Shown one piece after another: positions 14,101 to 22,125 of a DNA stretch of 34,956 nt. Within the stretch, counting starts at the first letter, position 1, and each line of letters opens with the position of its first letter. The stretch is from an uncultured Eubacteriales bacterium (lineage in GTDB: Bacteria > Bacillota > Clostridia > Oscillospirales > Oscillospiraceae): the NCBI GenBank assembly GCA_900550705.1, contig URTG01000002.1, forward strand, positions 1-34,956, written 5' to 3'. Both the position numbers and the translations under genes were made by a program. Under the pieces are notes generated by a model that searched no databases, was not told the origin of the DNA, and saw only the letters and a program-made list of their open reading frames with translations.

Positions 14101-14433
14101 ATGGAAGCTGTTGCAAATCTGAAGTATCTGCGGATCTCTCCCCGTAAGGTGAAGATCGTCCTGGACCTGATCCGGGGCAAGGACGTGGCCACCGCCGCCG
14201 CCATCCTGATGCAGACTCCCAAGGCCGCCTCTGAGCCCGTTCTGAAGCTGCTGAAGAGTGCCGCCGCCAATGCGGAGAACAATCACCAGATGGACCCTGA
14301 GAAGCTGTACGTGTCCACCTGCTACGCCAACCCCGGCCCCATCATCAAGCGGATCATGCCCCGGGCCCAGGGTCGTGCGTATCGCATCAACAAGCGCACT
14401 TCTCATGTCACCATCGCCGTGAGCGAGCGCTAA
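14101..14433 (+). CDS. rplV: 50S ribosomal protein L22 (uL22)
   Basis: The 110-residue product contains the L22 core KYLRISPRKVKIVLDLIRGK and the hairpin segment PGPIIKRIMPRAQGRAYRINKRTSH that lines the exit tunnel. It is 14 bases after rpsS, with GGAGGAG as the binding site. Confidence 0.98.
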   Translation: MEAVANLKYLRISPRKVKIVLDLIRGKDVATAAAILMQTPKAASEPVLKLLKSAAANAENNHQMDPEKLYVSTCYANPGPIIKRIMPRAQGRAYRINKRTSHVTIAVSER

Positions 14434-14448
14434 GGGAGGAGGAACAAT

Positions 14449-15300
14449 ATGGGACAGAAAGTTAATCCCCACGGTCTGCGCGTGGGCGTGATCAAGGATT
14501 GGGACTCCCGCTGGTTTGCCCGCAACGAGAAGGTGGGCGACCTGCTGGTCGAGGACAAGGAGATCCGTGACTACCTGAAGAAGACCCTCTACGGCGCCGG
14601 TATCCCCAAGATCGAGATCGAGCGGGACAACGCCAAGGTCCGCATCTACCTGCACTGCGCCCGTCCCGGCGTGGTCATCGGCAAGGGCGGCGAGGACATC
14701 AAGAAGATCGAGGCTCAGCTGGTGAAGCTCACCGGCAAGCCCGTGGACCTGAAGATCGTTGAGGTCCGCGACACCGATACCAACGCTCAGCTGGTGGCCG
14801 AGAACATCGCCCAGCAGCTGGAGAAGCGGATCGGCTTCCGCCGCGCCATGAAGAACTCTATGGGCCGCGCCATGCGCGCCGGCGCCAAGGGCATCAAGGT
14901 CTCCTGCGGCGGCCGTCTGGGCGGCGCTGAGATCGCCCGCACCGAGCACTATCACGACGGCACCATCCCCCTGCAGACCCTGCGCGCCGACATCGACTAC
15001 GGCTTTGCCGAGGCCGCTACCACCTACGGCCGCATCGGCGTGAAGGTGTGGATCTACAAGGGTGAGGTGCTGACTCAGGCCCTGCGGACCACGCCCCGCA
15101 CCCTGGATACCAGCAAGCCCTATCAGGAGCGCCGTCCCCGTCGCGACCGCCGCGATGGCGAGCGCCGCGGCTTCAACCGTGACCGCCAGGGCTCCAACAA
15201 CCGTGGTCCCCGGCCCGCCGGCCAGGGTGGCTATAACAACAATCGTGGCCCCCGCCCCGCCGGCCAGGCCAATGCTCCGAAGGAAGGAGGCGCTCAGTAA
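14449..15300 (+). CDS. rpsC: 30S ribosomal protein S3 (uS3) with an Arg/Gly/Asn-rich tail
   Basis: The 283-residue product has the S3 KH domain with VIGKGGEDI (76-84) and the C-terminal core GGRLGGAEIART (154-165). Usual S3 is about 215-235 residues. Here residues 226-283 form an extra, low-complexity basic tail with RRPRRDRRDGERR and NNRGPRPAGQ repeated at 250-259 and 264-273. Such tails are seen in some Clostridia and are probably disordered RNA-contacting extensions near the mRNA entry site. The stop overlaps the rplP start as TAATG. Confidence 0.97.
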   Translation: MGQKVNPHGLRVGVIKDWDSRWFARNEKVGDLLVEDKEIRDYLKKTLYGAGIPKIEIERDNAKVRIYLHCARPGVVIGKGGEDIKKIEAQLVKLTGKPVDLKIVEVRDTDTNAQLVAENIAQQLEKRIGFRRAMKNSMGRAMRAGAKGIKVSCGGRLGGAEIARTEHYHDGTIPLQTLRADIDYGFAEAATTYGRIGVKVWIYKGEVLTQALRTTPRTLDTSKPYQERRPRRDRRDGERRGFNRDRQGSNNRGPRPAGQGGYNNNRGPRPAGQANAPKEGGAQ

Positions 15301-15731
15301 TGCTGCTGCCTAAGCGCGTTAAATATCGCCGCGTTCACCGCGGACGCATGAAGGGTAAGGCCACTCGCGGCAATACCATCACTTACGGTGAGTTCGGCCT
15401 GCAGGCTACCGAGCCCGCGTGGATCACCAGCAACCAGATCGAGGCCGCCCGTGTGGCCATGACCCGCTACACCAAGCGTGGCGGTAAGGTCTGGATCAAG
15501 ATCTTCCCCGATAAGCCCGTTACCGAGCAGCCCGCCGGTACCCGAATGGGTTCCGGTAAGGGCTCCCCCGAGTACTGGGTGGCCGTGGTCAAGCCCGGCC
15601 GTGTGATGTTCGAAATCGCCGGCGTCTCTGAGGAGGTCGCCCGCGAGGCTCTGCGTCTGGCCAGCCACAAGCTGCCCATCAAGAGCAAGATCGTGAAGCG
15701 TGAGGAAACCGAGAAGGGTGGTGAAGCGTAA
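15300..15731 (+). CDS. rplP: 50S ribosomal protein L16 (uL16)
   Basis: The 143-residue product starts MLLPKRVKYRRVHRGRMKG and contains RYTKRGGKVWIKIFPDKPVT and GTRMGSGKGSPEYWVAVVKPG, diagnostic of L16 next to the A-site tRNA. Its start overlaps the rpsC stop and its stop overlaps the rpmC start, both as TAATG. Both GGAGG-like sites lie inside the upstream gene (GAAGGAGG near 15285). Confidence 0.98.
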   Translation: MLLPKRVKYRRVHRGRMKGKATRGNTITYGEFGLQATEPAWITSNQIEAARVAMTRYTKRGGKVWIKIFPDKPVTEQPAGTRMGSGKGSPEYWVAVVKPGRVMFEIAGVSEEVAREALRLASHKLPIKSKIVKREETEKGGEA

Positions 15732-15928
15732 TGAAGGCCAATGAAGTCCGCAAGATGTCCAGCGCCGAGCTGGAGAACAAACTGAACGACCTGAAGAAGG
15801 ACCTGTTCAACCTGCGCCTCCAGCACGCTACCAACCAGCTGGATAACCCCATCCGCATCGCTGAGGTCAAGAAGGACATTGCCCGGGTCAAGACCATCAT
15901 CCGCGAGCAGCAGCTCGCCGGCCGCTAA
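15731..15928 (+). CDS. rpmC: 50S ribosomal protein L29 (uL29)
   Basis: The 65-residue helical product starts MKANEVRKMSSAELENKL and contains LFNLRLQHATNQLDNPIRI, the L29 signature. It lies at the tunnel exit beside L23. It is translationally linked to rplP by a one-base overlap. Confidence 0.97.
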   Translation: MKANEVRKMSSAELENKLNDLKKDLFNLRLQHATNQLDNPIRIAEVKKDIARVKTIIREQQLAGR

Positions 15929-15943
15929 GAGGAGGAATAGAAG

Positions 15944-16204
15944 ATGGAAAACAGAACTTCTTCCCGTAAGACCAGAGTCGGCCTGGTGGTTTCGGACAAG
16001 ATGGACAAGACCGTTGTGGTCGCCATCGCCGACCGCGTGGCCCATCCTCTGTACAAGAAGATCGTTAAGAGAACCTATAAGCTGAAGGCTCATGATGAGA
16101 ACAACCAGTGTGGCGTGGGCGACCGCGTCAAGGTCATGGAGACCCGCCCCCTGTCCAAGGACAAGCGGTGGCGCGTGGTTGAGATCATTGAGAAGGCGAA
16201 GTAA
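15944..16204 (+). CDS. rpsQ: 30S ribosomal protein S17 (uS17)
   Basis: The 86-residue OB-fold protein contains GLVVSDKMDKTVVVAI and VGDRVKVMETRPLSKDKRWRV, diagnostic of S17, an early 16S rRNA-binding protein. It follows rpmC by 15 bases with AGAGGAGG as the binding site. Confidence 0.98.
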   Translation: MENRTSSRKTRVGLVVSDKMDKTVVVAIADRVAHPLYKKIVKRTYKLKAHDENNQCGVGDRVKVMETRPLSKDKRWRVVEIIEKAK

Positions 16205-16216
16205 GGAGGTGTCGGT

Positions 16217-16585
16217 ATGATTCAGCAGGAAAGCTATCTGAAGGTTGCCGACAACACCGGCGCCAAGGAGATCAAGACCATTCGTGTTCTGGGCGGCTCC
16301 AAGCGCAAGTTCGGCAATATCGGCGATGTGATCGTCGCTTCCGTCCGCAAGGCGCAGCCCGGCGGCACCGTGAAGAAGGGCGAGGTCGTGAAGGCCGTGA
16401 TCGTCCGCACCAGCCGTGGCGTTCGCCGCGCCGATGGTTCTTATGTTCGGTTCGATGATAACGCCGCCGTCCTCATCAAGGAGGACAAGAACCCCCGCGG
16501 CACCCGTATCTTTGGCCCAGTGGCCCGCGAGCTGCGCGACAAGGATTATATGAAGATCCTGTCTCTGGCTCCCGAAGTGCTGTAA
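16217..16585 (+). CDS. rplN: 50S ribosomal protein L14 (uL14)
   Basis: The 122-residue product starts MIQQESYLKVADNTGAKE and ends RGTRIFGPVARELR...ILSLAPEVL, the full and standard L14. It contacts 16S rRNA in an intersubunit bridge and is the site of silencing factor RsfS in other bacteria. TAAGGAGG at the rpsQ stop provides the binding site. Confidence 0.98.
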   Translation: MIQQESYLKVADNTGAKEIKTIRVLGGSKRKFGNIGDVIVASVRKAQPGGTVKKGEVVKAVIVRTSRGVRRADGSYVRFDDNAAVLIKEDKNPRGTRIFGPVARELRDKDYMKILSLAPEVL

Positions 16586-16600
16586 GGGAGGGCGAGAAGC

Positions 16601-16918
16601 ATGATTAAGATGAATATCAAGAAGGACGACGTGGTCGTCGTTCTGTCCGGCAAGGACAAGGGCAAGCAGGGCAAGGTCCTGGAGGTCATGCCCAAGGACG
16701 GCAAGGTCATCGTTGAGAAGATCAACATGGTCTCCCGCCACACCAAGCCCCGCAAGCAGGGCGACCAGGGCGGTATCCTCCAGAAGGAAGCCCCCCTGTA
16801 CGCCTGCAAGGTGCAGCGCGTCTGCCCCAAGTGCAACAAGGCGACCCGGCCCGCGCACAAGCTGCTGGCCGATGGCAAGAAGGTCCGCATCTGCAAGAAG
16901 TGCGGCGCCGAGATCTGA
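16601..16918 (+). CDS. rplX: 50S ribosomal protein L24 (uL24), zinc-ribbon form
   Basis: The 105-residue product has the KOW motif near DDVVVVLSGKDKGKQGKV (9-26) and the INMVSRHTKP segment. The C-terminal half has cysteines in a C-x2-C...C-x2-C arrangement (C75, C78, C98, C101), a probable zinc ribbon as in many Firmicute L24 proteins. It initiates 50S assembly. The start follows GGGAGGG. Confidence 0.97.
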   Translation: MIKMNIKKDDVVVVLSGKDKGKQGKVLEVMPKDGKVIVEKINMVSRHTKPRKQGDQGGILQKEAPLYACKVQRVCPKCNKATRPAHKLLADGKKVRICKKCGAEI

Positions 16919-16938
16919 GAGAGGAGGAGTGAATCGAT

Positions 16939-17490
16939 ATGGCTAACACGCCCAACCTGAAGAAGCAGTATCAGGACGAGGTCGCTCCTGCTCTGATGCA
17001 GAAGTTCGGCTATAAGTCCGTTATGCAGATCCCCCGTCTGGAGAAGATCGTGCTCAACGTGGGCTGCTCTGAGGCCCGGGAGAACGCGAAGGTTCTGGAC
17101 GCCGTGGTCAACGACCTGACCACCATCACCGGCCAGAAGGCCGTGATCACCAAGGCCAAGAAGTCCGTCGCTAACTTTAAGCTCCGTGAGGGTATGCCCA
17201 TCGGCGCTAAGGTCACCCTGCGCGGCAGCAAGATGTGGGAGTTCCTGGACCGCCTGTTCAACGTGGCCCTGCCCCGCGTCCGTGACTTCCGCGGCATCAA
17301 CGCCGATTCCTTCGACGGCCGCGGCAACTATGCCCTGGGTCTGAAGGAGCAGCTGATTTTCCCCGAGATCGAGTACGACAAGGTCGACAAGATCCGCGGC
17401 ATGGATATTGTCATCTGCACCACCGCCCAGACCGATGAGGAAGCCCGCGAGATGCTCAAGCAGCTCGGCGCTCCCTTCGCCGGCCGCTAA
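16939..17490 (+). CDS. rplE: 50S ribosomal protein L5 (uL5)
   Basis: The 183-residue product contains MQIPRLEKIVLNVGCSEA, TGQKAVITKAKKSVANFKLREG and the FPEIEYDKVDKIRGMDIVI ending, diagnostic of L5, which binds 5S rRNA and the P-site tRNA. It is 20 bases after rplX with GAGGAGGAG before the ATG. Confidence 0.98.
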   Translation: MANTPNLKKQYQDEVAPALMQKFGYKSVMQIPRLEKIVLNVGCSEARENAKVLDAVVNDLTTITGQKAVITKAKKSVANFKLREGMPIGAKVTLRGSKMWEFLDRLFNVALPRVRDFRGINADSFDGRGNYALGLKEQLIFPEIEYDKVDKIRGMDIVICTTAQTDEEAREMLKQLGAPFAGR

Positions 17491-17506
17491 GGAGGAGGAA
17501 GAATTT

Positions 17507-17692
17507 ATGGCTAAGAAGTCTATGATCCTGAAGCAGCAGGCTGAGCCCAAGTTCTCCAGCCGCCGCTACAACCGCTGCAAGATCTGCGGTCGTCCCCACG
17601 CTTATCTGCGGAACTACGGCATCTGCCGTATCTGCTTCCGCGAGCTGGCCTACAAGGGTCAGATCCCCGGCGTCAAGAAGGCGTCCTGGTAA
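17507..17692 (+). CDS. rpsN: 30S ribosomal protein S14, zinc-binding type Z (uS14)
   Basis: The 61-residue product has the short, zinc-binding S14 form with C24, C27, C40 and C43 (CKIC...CRIC) and the standard ending GQIPGVKKASW. The ATG at 17507 follows AAGGAGGAGG closely; an in-frame upstream extension to 17408 is shadow sequence of rplE. It is the last gene before a terminator interrupts the cluster. Confidence 0.98.
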   Translation: MAKKSMILKQQAEPKFSSRRYNRCKICGRPHAYLRNYGICRICFRELAYKGQIPGVKKASW

Positions 17693-17723
17693 TTGGATTT
17701 TCGCCGGTTTGTCCGGTGTGCAA

Positions 17724-17770
17724 GCGATTCCGAGATGGGCTTTTTGCCTGTCTCGGAATCCGCTTTTTTT
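17724..17770 (+). terminator. Intrinsic terminator inside the ribosomal cluster, after rpsN
   Basis: GCGATTCCGAGA (17724-17735) pairs with TCTCGGAATCCGC (17751-17763), with one bulged base, followed by seven T (17764-17770). It stops or attenuates transcription between rpsN and rpsH, where most bacteria have an uninterrupted operon. Confidence 0.85.
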
Positions 17771-17822
17771 CGGATAAGGCATAAAGTTCACACGCTTTCG
17801 TGTGTGCGTAGACAAAAAAGAC

Positions 17823-17851
17823 TTGAAATTTCAAAATAGCCGGGGTATAAT
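17823..17851 (+). promoter_or_regulatory. Promoter for the rpsH-onward half of the cluster
   Basis: TTGAAA (17823-17828) and TATAAT (17846-17851) are 17 bases apart, giving a strong sigma-A promoter about 50 bases after the terminator. The predicted start is near 17858, about 345 nt before rpsH. Confidence 0.8.
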
Positions 17852-17857
17852 AAGTCC

Positions 17858-18180
17858 GTTGCGTCACAGGGGACCTGTGGAGAAAGCTCCAACGGCTCCG
17901 CGTGTGCAGTTGTTCGCCGGAGAATCACACATCGCTGTTTGAATGTGGAAAACCGGCCTGGGGTCCCCGGAGCACCCCCAGACCCCCAAGACTCGGAGAC
18001 CGGCGCGGAGGACGCGCCCCGTCCGACAGGTCTGAAACCGGACATTCCAGTTTGGTCAAACCCGCGGCAACGCGGTTTTGATAGATCCGCGCCTGCCCCA
18101 ACCAGGCGCAAAGACGGGCAACAGGTCGGGGAAGCACCTACTCCTCGATACCTTACCGTCTGTACCGGCCCCGGCCGGTA
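17858..18180 (+). promoter_or_regulatory. Long structured leader upstream of rpsH
   Basis: About 320 G+C-rich bases hold no credible gene but many stems: CACAGG-GGA-CCTGTG (17875-ff), TGGAG-AAAG-CTCCA, CCGCG-GCAA-CGCGG (18062-18075), GCGCCTG/CAGGCGC (18089-18109) and TACCGGC-CCCG-GCCGGTA (18163-18180). The last hairpin ends about 9 bases before the AGGAGGT binding site of rpsH. An open frame on the plus strand (17939-18181) is Pro/Arg-rich and has no binding site. I checked for RNase P RNA, tmRNA and SRP RNA core sequences and did not see them. Confidence 0.5.
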
Positions 18181-18202
18181 AACTAGATAGGAGGTAAGAC
18201 TC

Positions 18203-18601
18203 ATGCAAATCACCGATCCCATTGCGGATATGCTGACCCGTATCCGCAACGCGAACAACGCCAAGCATGACACCGTGGACGTTCCTGCGTCCAACATGAA
18301 GAAGTCCATCGCGCAGATCTTGCTGGATGAGGGCTACATCAAGAACTTCCAGCTCATCGACGATGGTACTCAGGGCGTGATCCGCGTCACTCTGAAGTAC
18401 GGCGCCGGCAAGGAGAAGGTTCTCTCCGGGCTGCGCCGCGTGTCCAAGCCCGGCCTGCGGGTGTACGCCGGCGCGGACGAGCTGCCCAAGGTCCTGCATG
18501 GCCTGGGTATCGCCATTGTTTCCACTTCCAAGGGCGTTATGACCGACAAGAAGGCCCGCGAGGCCCATGTCGGCGGCGAAGTCCTGGCATTTATCTGGTA
18601 A
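18203..18601 (+). CDS. rpsH: 30S ribosomal protein S8 (uS8)
   Basis: The 132-residue product starts MQITDPIADMLTRIRNAN and ends with the STSKGVMTDKKAREAHVGGEVLAFIW segment of S8. In E. coli S8 represses the spc operon by binding its mRNA. Here it is the first gene behind a new promoter and a long folded leader, so a similar loop is conceivable. The binding site is ATAGGAGGT 8 bases before the ATG. Confidence 0.98.
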   Translation: MQITDPIADMLTRIRNANNAKHDTVDVPASNMKKSIAQILLDEGYIKNFQLIDDGTQGVIRVTLKYGAGKEKVLSGLRRVSKPGLRVYAGADELPKVLHGLGIAIVSTSKGVMTDKKAREAHVGGEVLAFIW

Positions 18602-18615
18602 GGAGGGTTATAGGA

Positions 18616-19161
18616 ATGTCTAGAATTGGTAGAGCTCCTATCGCCATTCCCGCCGGAGTGGAGATCAAGGTAGAGGACCACAACGTGGTCAGCGTGAAGG
18701 GTCCCAAGGGCACCCTGCAGCAGCAGTTCAACCCCAACATGACCATCAAGGTCGAAAACGGCGAGGTGCTGGTCACCCGTCCCAACGACGCCAAGGAGAA
18801 CCGTGCGCTGCACGGCCTGACCCGTACTCTGATCCACAACATGGTTCAGGGCGTGACCGAGGGCTTCAAGAAGGAGCTGGACGTCAACGGCGTTGGCTAC
18901 CGTGTTGCCAAGGAAGGCAACAAGCTGGTCATGAACCTGGGCTTCTCTCACCAGGTGATCGTGGAGGAGACCGACGGCATCTCCATCGAGGTCCCCGGCC
19001 CCAACAAGATCATCATCCATGGCTGCGACAAGCAGCAGGTGGGCCAGTTCGCCGCCGAGGTGCGCGAGAAGCGGCCCCCCGAGCCTTATAAGGGCAAGGG
19101 CATCAAGTATGTGGACGAGGTCATCCGCCGCAAGGTTGGTAAGACCGGTGCCAAGAAGTAA
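18616..19161 (+). CDS. rplF: 50S ribosomal protein L6 (uL6)
   Basis: The 181-residue product starts MSRIGRAPIAIPAGVEI and ends with RPPEPYKGKGIKYVDEVIRRKVGKTGAKK, diagnostic of L6 near the factor-binding site and sarcin-ricin loop. It is 14 bases after rpsH, with AAGGAGG across the junction. Confidence 0.98.
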   Translation: MSRIGRAPIAIPAGVEIKVEDHNVVSVKGPKGTLQQQFNPNMTIKVENGEVLVTRPNDAKENRALHGLTRTLIHNMVQGVTEGFKKELDVNGVGYRVAKEGNKLVMNLGFSHQVIVEETDGISIEVPGPNKIIIHGCDKQQVGQFAAEVREKRPPEPYKGKGIKYVDEVIRRKVGKTGAKK

Positions 19162-19178
19162 AAAGGAGGTGTGCCATT

Positions 19179-19538
19179 ATGATCAACAGACCCGATACTC
19201 GTTCCCAGCGCATCAAGCGTCATAAGCGCGTGCGTGCTAAGATTTCCGGCACGCCCGAGCGTCCCCGTTTGAACGTATTCCGCAGCGAGACCAACATCTA
19301 CGCTCAGGTCATCGACGATGTGAGCGGCAAGACCCTGGTCTCCGCTTCTTCCCTGGAGAAGGGCTTCTCCTGCGAGGGCACCAAGTCCGACGTCGCCAAG
19401 AAGGTCGGCACTCTGGTTGCCGAGCGCGCGAAGGCCAAGGGCATCGAAGTTGTGGTGTTCGACCGCGGCGGCTACGTTTACCACGGCCGCGTGAAGGCTC
19501 TGGCCGAGGGCGCCCGCGAGGGCGGCCTGCAGTTCTAA
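19179..19538 (+). CDS. rplR: 50S ribosomal protein L18 (uL18)
   Basis: The 119-residue product contains RIKRHKRVRAKISGTPERPRL near the start and FDRGGYVYHGRVKALAEGAREGGLQF at the end, the L18 signature. L18 delivers 5S rRNA to the 50S subunit with L5. AAAGGAGGT lies before the ATG. Confidence 0.98.
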   Translation: MINRPDTRSQRIKRHKRVRAKISGTPERPRLNVFRSETNIYAQVIDDVSGKTLVSASSLEKGFSCEGTKSDVAKKVGTLVAERAKAKGIEVVVFDRGGYVYHGRVKALAEGAREGGLQF

Positions 19539-19557
19539 GGGAGGAGGAAACGACAAT

Positions 19558-20058
19558 ATGGCTAGATTTGAAAGAGAGCCCAGCGAGTTCGTCGAGAAGC
19601 TGGTATATCTGAACCGCGTATCCAAGACCGTGAAGGGCGGCCGTGTGGCCAAGTTCTCCGCTCTGATGGTTGTGGGTGACGAGAAGGGCCGCGTGGGCTT
19701 CGGCCTGGGCAAGGCCGCTGAGGTCCCCGAGGCGATCCGCAAGGGCATCGAGGATGCCAAGAAGAACATGATCACCGTGACTCTGTCCGGTACCACCATC
19801 CCCCACGAGGTGATCGGCGAGTTCAGCGCCGGCCGCGTTATGATGAAGCCTGCCGCCCCCGGTACCGGTATCATCGCCGGCGGTCCTGTCCGTGCCGTGA
19901 TGGAAGCGGTCGGCATCAAGGACGTCCGCGCCAAGTGCCTGCGCTCCAACAATCCGCAGAACGTGGTCTCCGCTGCTTTCCAGGGCCTGAAGTCCCTGCG
20001 CAGCCCCGAGGAAGTGGCCCGCATCCGCGGCAAGAGCGTGGAAGAAATCGTGGGTTAA
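19558..20058 (+). CDS. rpsE: 30S ribosomal protein S5 (uS5)
   Basis: The 166-residue product contains LNRVSKTVKGGRVAKFSALMVVGDEKGRVG and the GIIAGGPVRAVMEAVGIKDVRAK region, diagnostic of S5, which controls decoding accuracy and mRNA unwinding. It follows rplR by 19 bases with GGGAGGAGG as the binding site. Confidence 0.98.
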   Translation: MARFEREPSEFVEKLVYLNRVSKTVKGGRVAKFSALMVVGDEKGRVGFGLGKAAEVPEAIRKGIEDAKKNMITVTLSGTTIPHEVIGEFSAGRVMMKPAAPGTGIIAGGPVRAVMEAVGIKDVRAKCLRSNNPQNVVSAAFQGLKSLRSPEEVARIRGKSVEEIVG

Positions 20059-20070
20059 GGAGGGCTAACA

Positions 20071-20253
20071 ATGGCTAATTTGAATATCGAACTGGTCAAG
20101 AGCCTGAACGGCCGCATTGTGAAGCACAAGGCGACTGCCGAGGCCCTGGGCCTGCGTAAGATCGGCGACACCACCGTGCAGCCCGACAACGAGGCGACCC
20201 GCGGCAAGATCGCTCAGATCGGTTACCTGCTCCGGGTGACCGAGACTAACTGA
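20071..20253 (+). CDS. rpmD: 50S ribosomal protein L30 (uL30)
   Basis: The 60-residue product contains VKSLNGRIVKHKATAEALGLRKIGDTTVQPDN and a GYLLRVTE ending, the short bacterial L30. It follows rpsE by 12 bases with AAGGAGGG at the junction and ends with TGA followed at once by TAA. Confidence 0.97.
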   Translation: MANLNIELVKSLNGRIVKHKATAEALGLRKIGDTTVQPDNEATRGKIAQIGYLLRVTETN

Positions 20254-20271
20254 TAAAAGGAGGTGCGCGAA

Positions 20272-20712
20272 ATGAATCTGCATGAACTCTCCCCCGCCGC
20301 CGGCTCCAATACCAAGGCTTACCGCAAGGGCCGCGGCGCCGGTTCCGGTAACGGCAAGACTGCCGGCCGCGGTCACAAGGGCCAGTGGGCCCGTTCTGGC
20401 GGCGGCGTCCGCGTGGGCTTTGAGGGCGGCCAGATGCCTCTGGTTCGTCGTCTGCCGAAGCGCGGCTTCAACAACATCTTCGCCAAGCCCCTGGAGGCCA
20501 TCAATGTTTCCGTCCTGGAAAAGTTCGAGGACGGTGCTGTGGTCAACGCCCAGGTCCTGCTGGAGAAGGGCGTCCTCTCCAAGTGCGAGTATGGCGTCAA
20601 GATCCTGGGTAACGGTGAGCTGACCAAGAAGCTGACCGTTCAGGCCTCTGCCTTCTCCGCCTCTGCCAAAGAAAAGATCGAAGCTGCAGGTGGTAAGGTG
20701 GAGGTGGTCTGA
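20272..20712 (+). CDS. rplO: 50S ribosomal protein L15 (uL15)
   Basis: The 146-residue product starts MNLHELSPAAGSNTKAYRKGRGAGSGNGKTAGRGHKG with the glycine/arginine-rich N-terminus of L15, followed by GFEGGQMPLVRRLPKRGF. A GTG at 20263 is in frame but lies within the AAAAGGAGG binding site that serves ATG 20272. It is 2 bases before secY. Confidence 0.97.
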   Translation: MNLHELSPAAGSNTKAYRKGRGAGSGNGKTAGRGHKGQWARSGGGVRVGFEGGQMPLVRRLPKRGFNNIFAKPLEAINVSVLEKFEDGAVVNAQVLLEKGVLSKCEYGVKILGNGELTKKLTVQASAFSASAKEKIEAAGGKVEVV

Positions 20713-20714
20713 TC

Positions 20715-22109
20715 ATGCTTCAGACGATTCGTAATGCTTGGGCGGTTCCCGAGCTGCGGAAGAAGATGATGTTCACCGTCTTCGCGCTGCTGATCTTCCG
20801 TCTGGGCTCTGCGATCCCCGTACCTTATATCGACGCCTCTACCCTGGCCCTCCACCTGGAGAGCCAGAGCGGCACCATCCTGGGCCTGATGAACGCCATG
20901 AGCGGCTCCGCCTTCTCTATGGCCACCGTCTTCGCCCTGAGCATTCAGCCCTATATCAACAGCTCCATTATTATTCAGCTGCTGACCGTGGCCATCCCTG
21001 CGCTGGAGCAGCTGGCCAAGGAGGGCGGTGAGGAGGGCCGGAAGAAGATCGCCTCGATCACCCGGTATACCACCGTGGCCATCGCTCTGCTGCAGGGCTT
21101 CGGCTACTACTCCCTCATCAAGTCTTACAACAACGGCGGACTGATCGACGCTGCCGGGATGCCCTCCTGGTGGATCGGCGTGGTCATCGTCCTGTCCTTC
21201 ACCGCCGGCTCTGCTTTCCTGATGTGGTTGGGCGAGCAGATCACCGAGTTCGGCGTGGGCAACGGCATCTCCATCCTGCTGTTCGCCGGTATCGTCTCCC
21301 GCGTTCCCCGCATGGTGAGCGACTGCATCACCGGCGTGAGCATGTGGAACGGCGTGCACAACGGTTCCATTACCGCGGAGAGCATCGCCGCGGCCAACCC
21401 CTCTGTGTACACCAGCACCGAGGCGGCCCAGGCTTACCTGGACCGGATGGTCCTGGCCCCCTGGCTCATCCCTGTGATCGTCATCGGGATGCTGTTGCTG
21501 GTGGTCTTCATCGTCTTCATCTCCAACGCTGAGCGCCGTCTGCCTGTGCAGTACGCCAAGCGGGTCGTTGGCCGGAAGATGTATGGCGGCCAGACCACCC
21601 ACATTCCCATGAAGGTGAATATGTCCGGCGTTATGCCCATCATCTTCGCCCAGTCCATCGCCTCCCTGCCCGCCACCATCGGCGCGTTTGCGGGCTGGAC
21701 TACCGATAACAGCGTGCTGATGAAGCTGTTTGATACCAGCAAGCCCTTCTACAGCATTCTGTACTTCCTGATGATCGTAGGCTTCAGCTATTTCTATGCA
21801 AGTATGACCTTCAACCCCATCGAGGTGTCGAACAACCTGAAGAAGAATGGCGGCTTTATCCCCGGCTTCCGTCCCGGCAAGCCCACCGCCGACTTCATCA
21901 CCAAGGTGCTCAACAAGATCACTATGTTCGGTGCGCTGTACCTGTCCGTTGTGGCCATCCTTCCCATTATCACAGGGAACATTGTGAGCTATCACTCCCT
22001 GGCTATCGGCGGCACGTCCATCATCATCGTGGTTGGCGTCGCGCTGGAGACCGTGAAGCAGATGGAGGCCCAGATGCTCATGCGGCACTACAAGGGCTTC
22101 CTTGAGTGA
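20715..22109 (+). CDS. secY: Protein translocase channel subunit SecY
   Basis: The 464-residue protein has the ten-helix pattern of SecY, with FRLGSAIPVPYID in the first helix, FALSIQPYINSSIIIQLLT in helix 2, NAERRLPVQYAKRVVGRKMYGGQTTHIPMKVNMSGVMPIIFA across loop C4 and TM7, and NPIEVSNNLKKNGGFIPGFRPGKPTADFI in loop C5. It is somewhat longer than the usual 420-440 residues because of an extracellular insertion around residues 215-245 (GVHNGSITAESIAAANPSVY). It forms the Sec channel and is co-transcribed with ribosomal genes. Its stop lies about 16 bases before the adk start. Confidence 0.97.
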   Translation: MLQTIRNAWAVPELRKKMMFTVFALLIFRLGSAIPVPYIDASTLALHLESQSGTILGLMNAMSGSAFSMATVFALSIQPYINSSIIIQLLTVAIPALEQLAKEGGEEGRKKIASITRYTTVAIALLQGFGYYSLIKSYNNGGLIDAAGMPSWWIGVVIVLSFTAGSAFLMWLGEQITEFGVGNGISILLFAGIVSRVPRMVSDCITGVSMWNGVHNGSITAESIAAANPSVYTSTEAAQAYLDRMVLAPWLIPVIVIGMLLLVVFIVFISNAERRLPVQYAKRVVGRKMYGGQTTHIPMKVNMSGVMPIIFAQSIASLPATIGAFAGWTTDNSVLMKLFDTSKPFYSILYFLMIVGFSYFYASMTFNPIEVSNNLKKNGGFIPGFRPGKPTADFITKVLNKITMFGALYLSVVAILPIITGNIVSYHSLAIGGTSIIIVVGVALETVKQMEAQMLMRHYKGFLE

Positions 22110-22125
22110 GAAGGAGCGAAACGCT

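Noticed and set aside
17939..18181. 80-codon frame in the rpsH leader
   Set aside because: Pro/Arg/Gly-rich translation, no binding site, and it lies on a region better explained as folded RNA.
17858..18202. RNase P RNA, tmRNA or SRP RNA within the rpsN-rpsH gap
   Set aside because: None of the conserved cores, such as GAGGAAAGTCC of RNase P or GGAAGGAAGCAGC of SRP RNA, is present.
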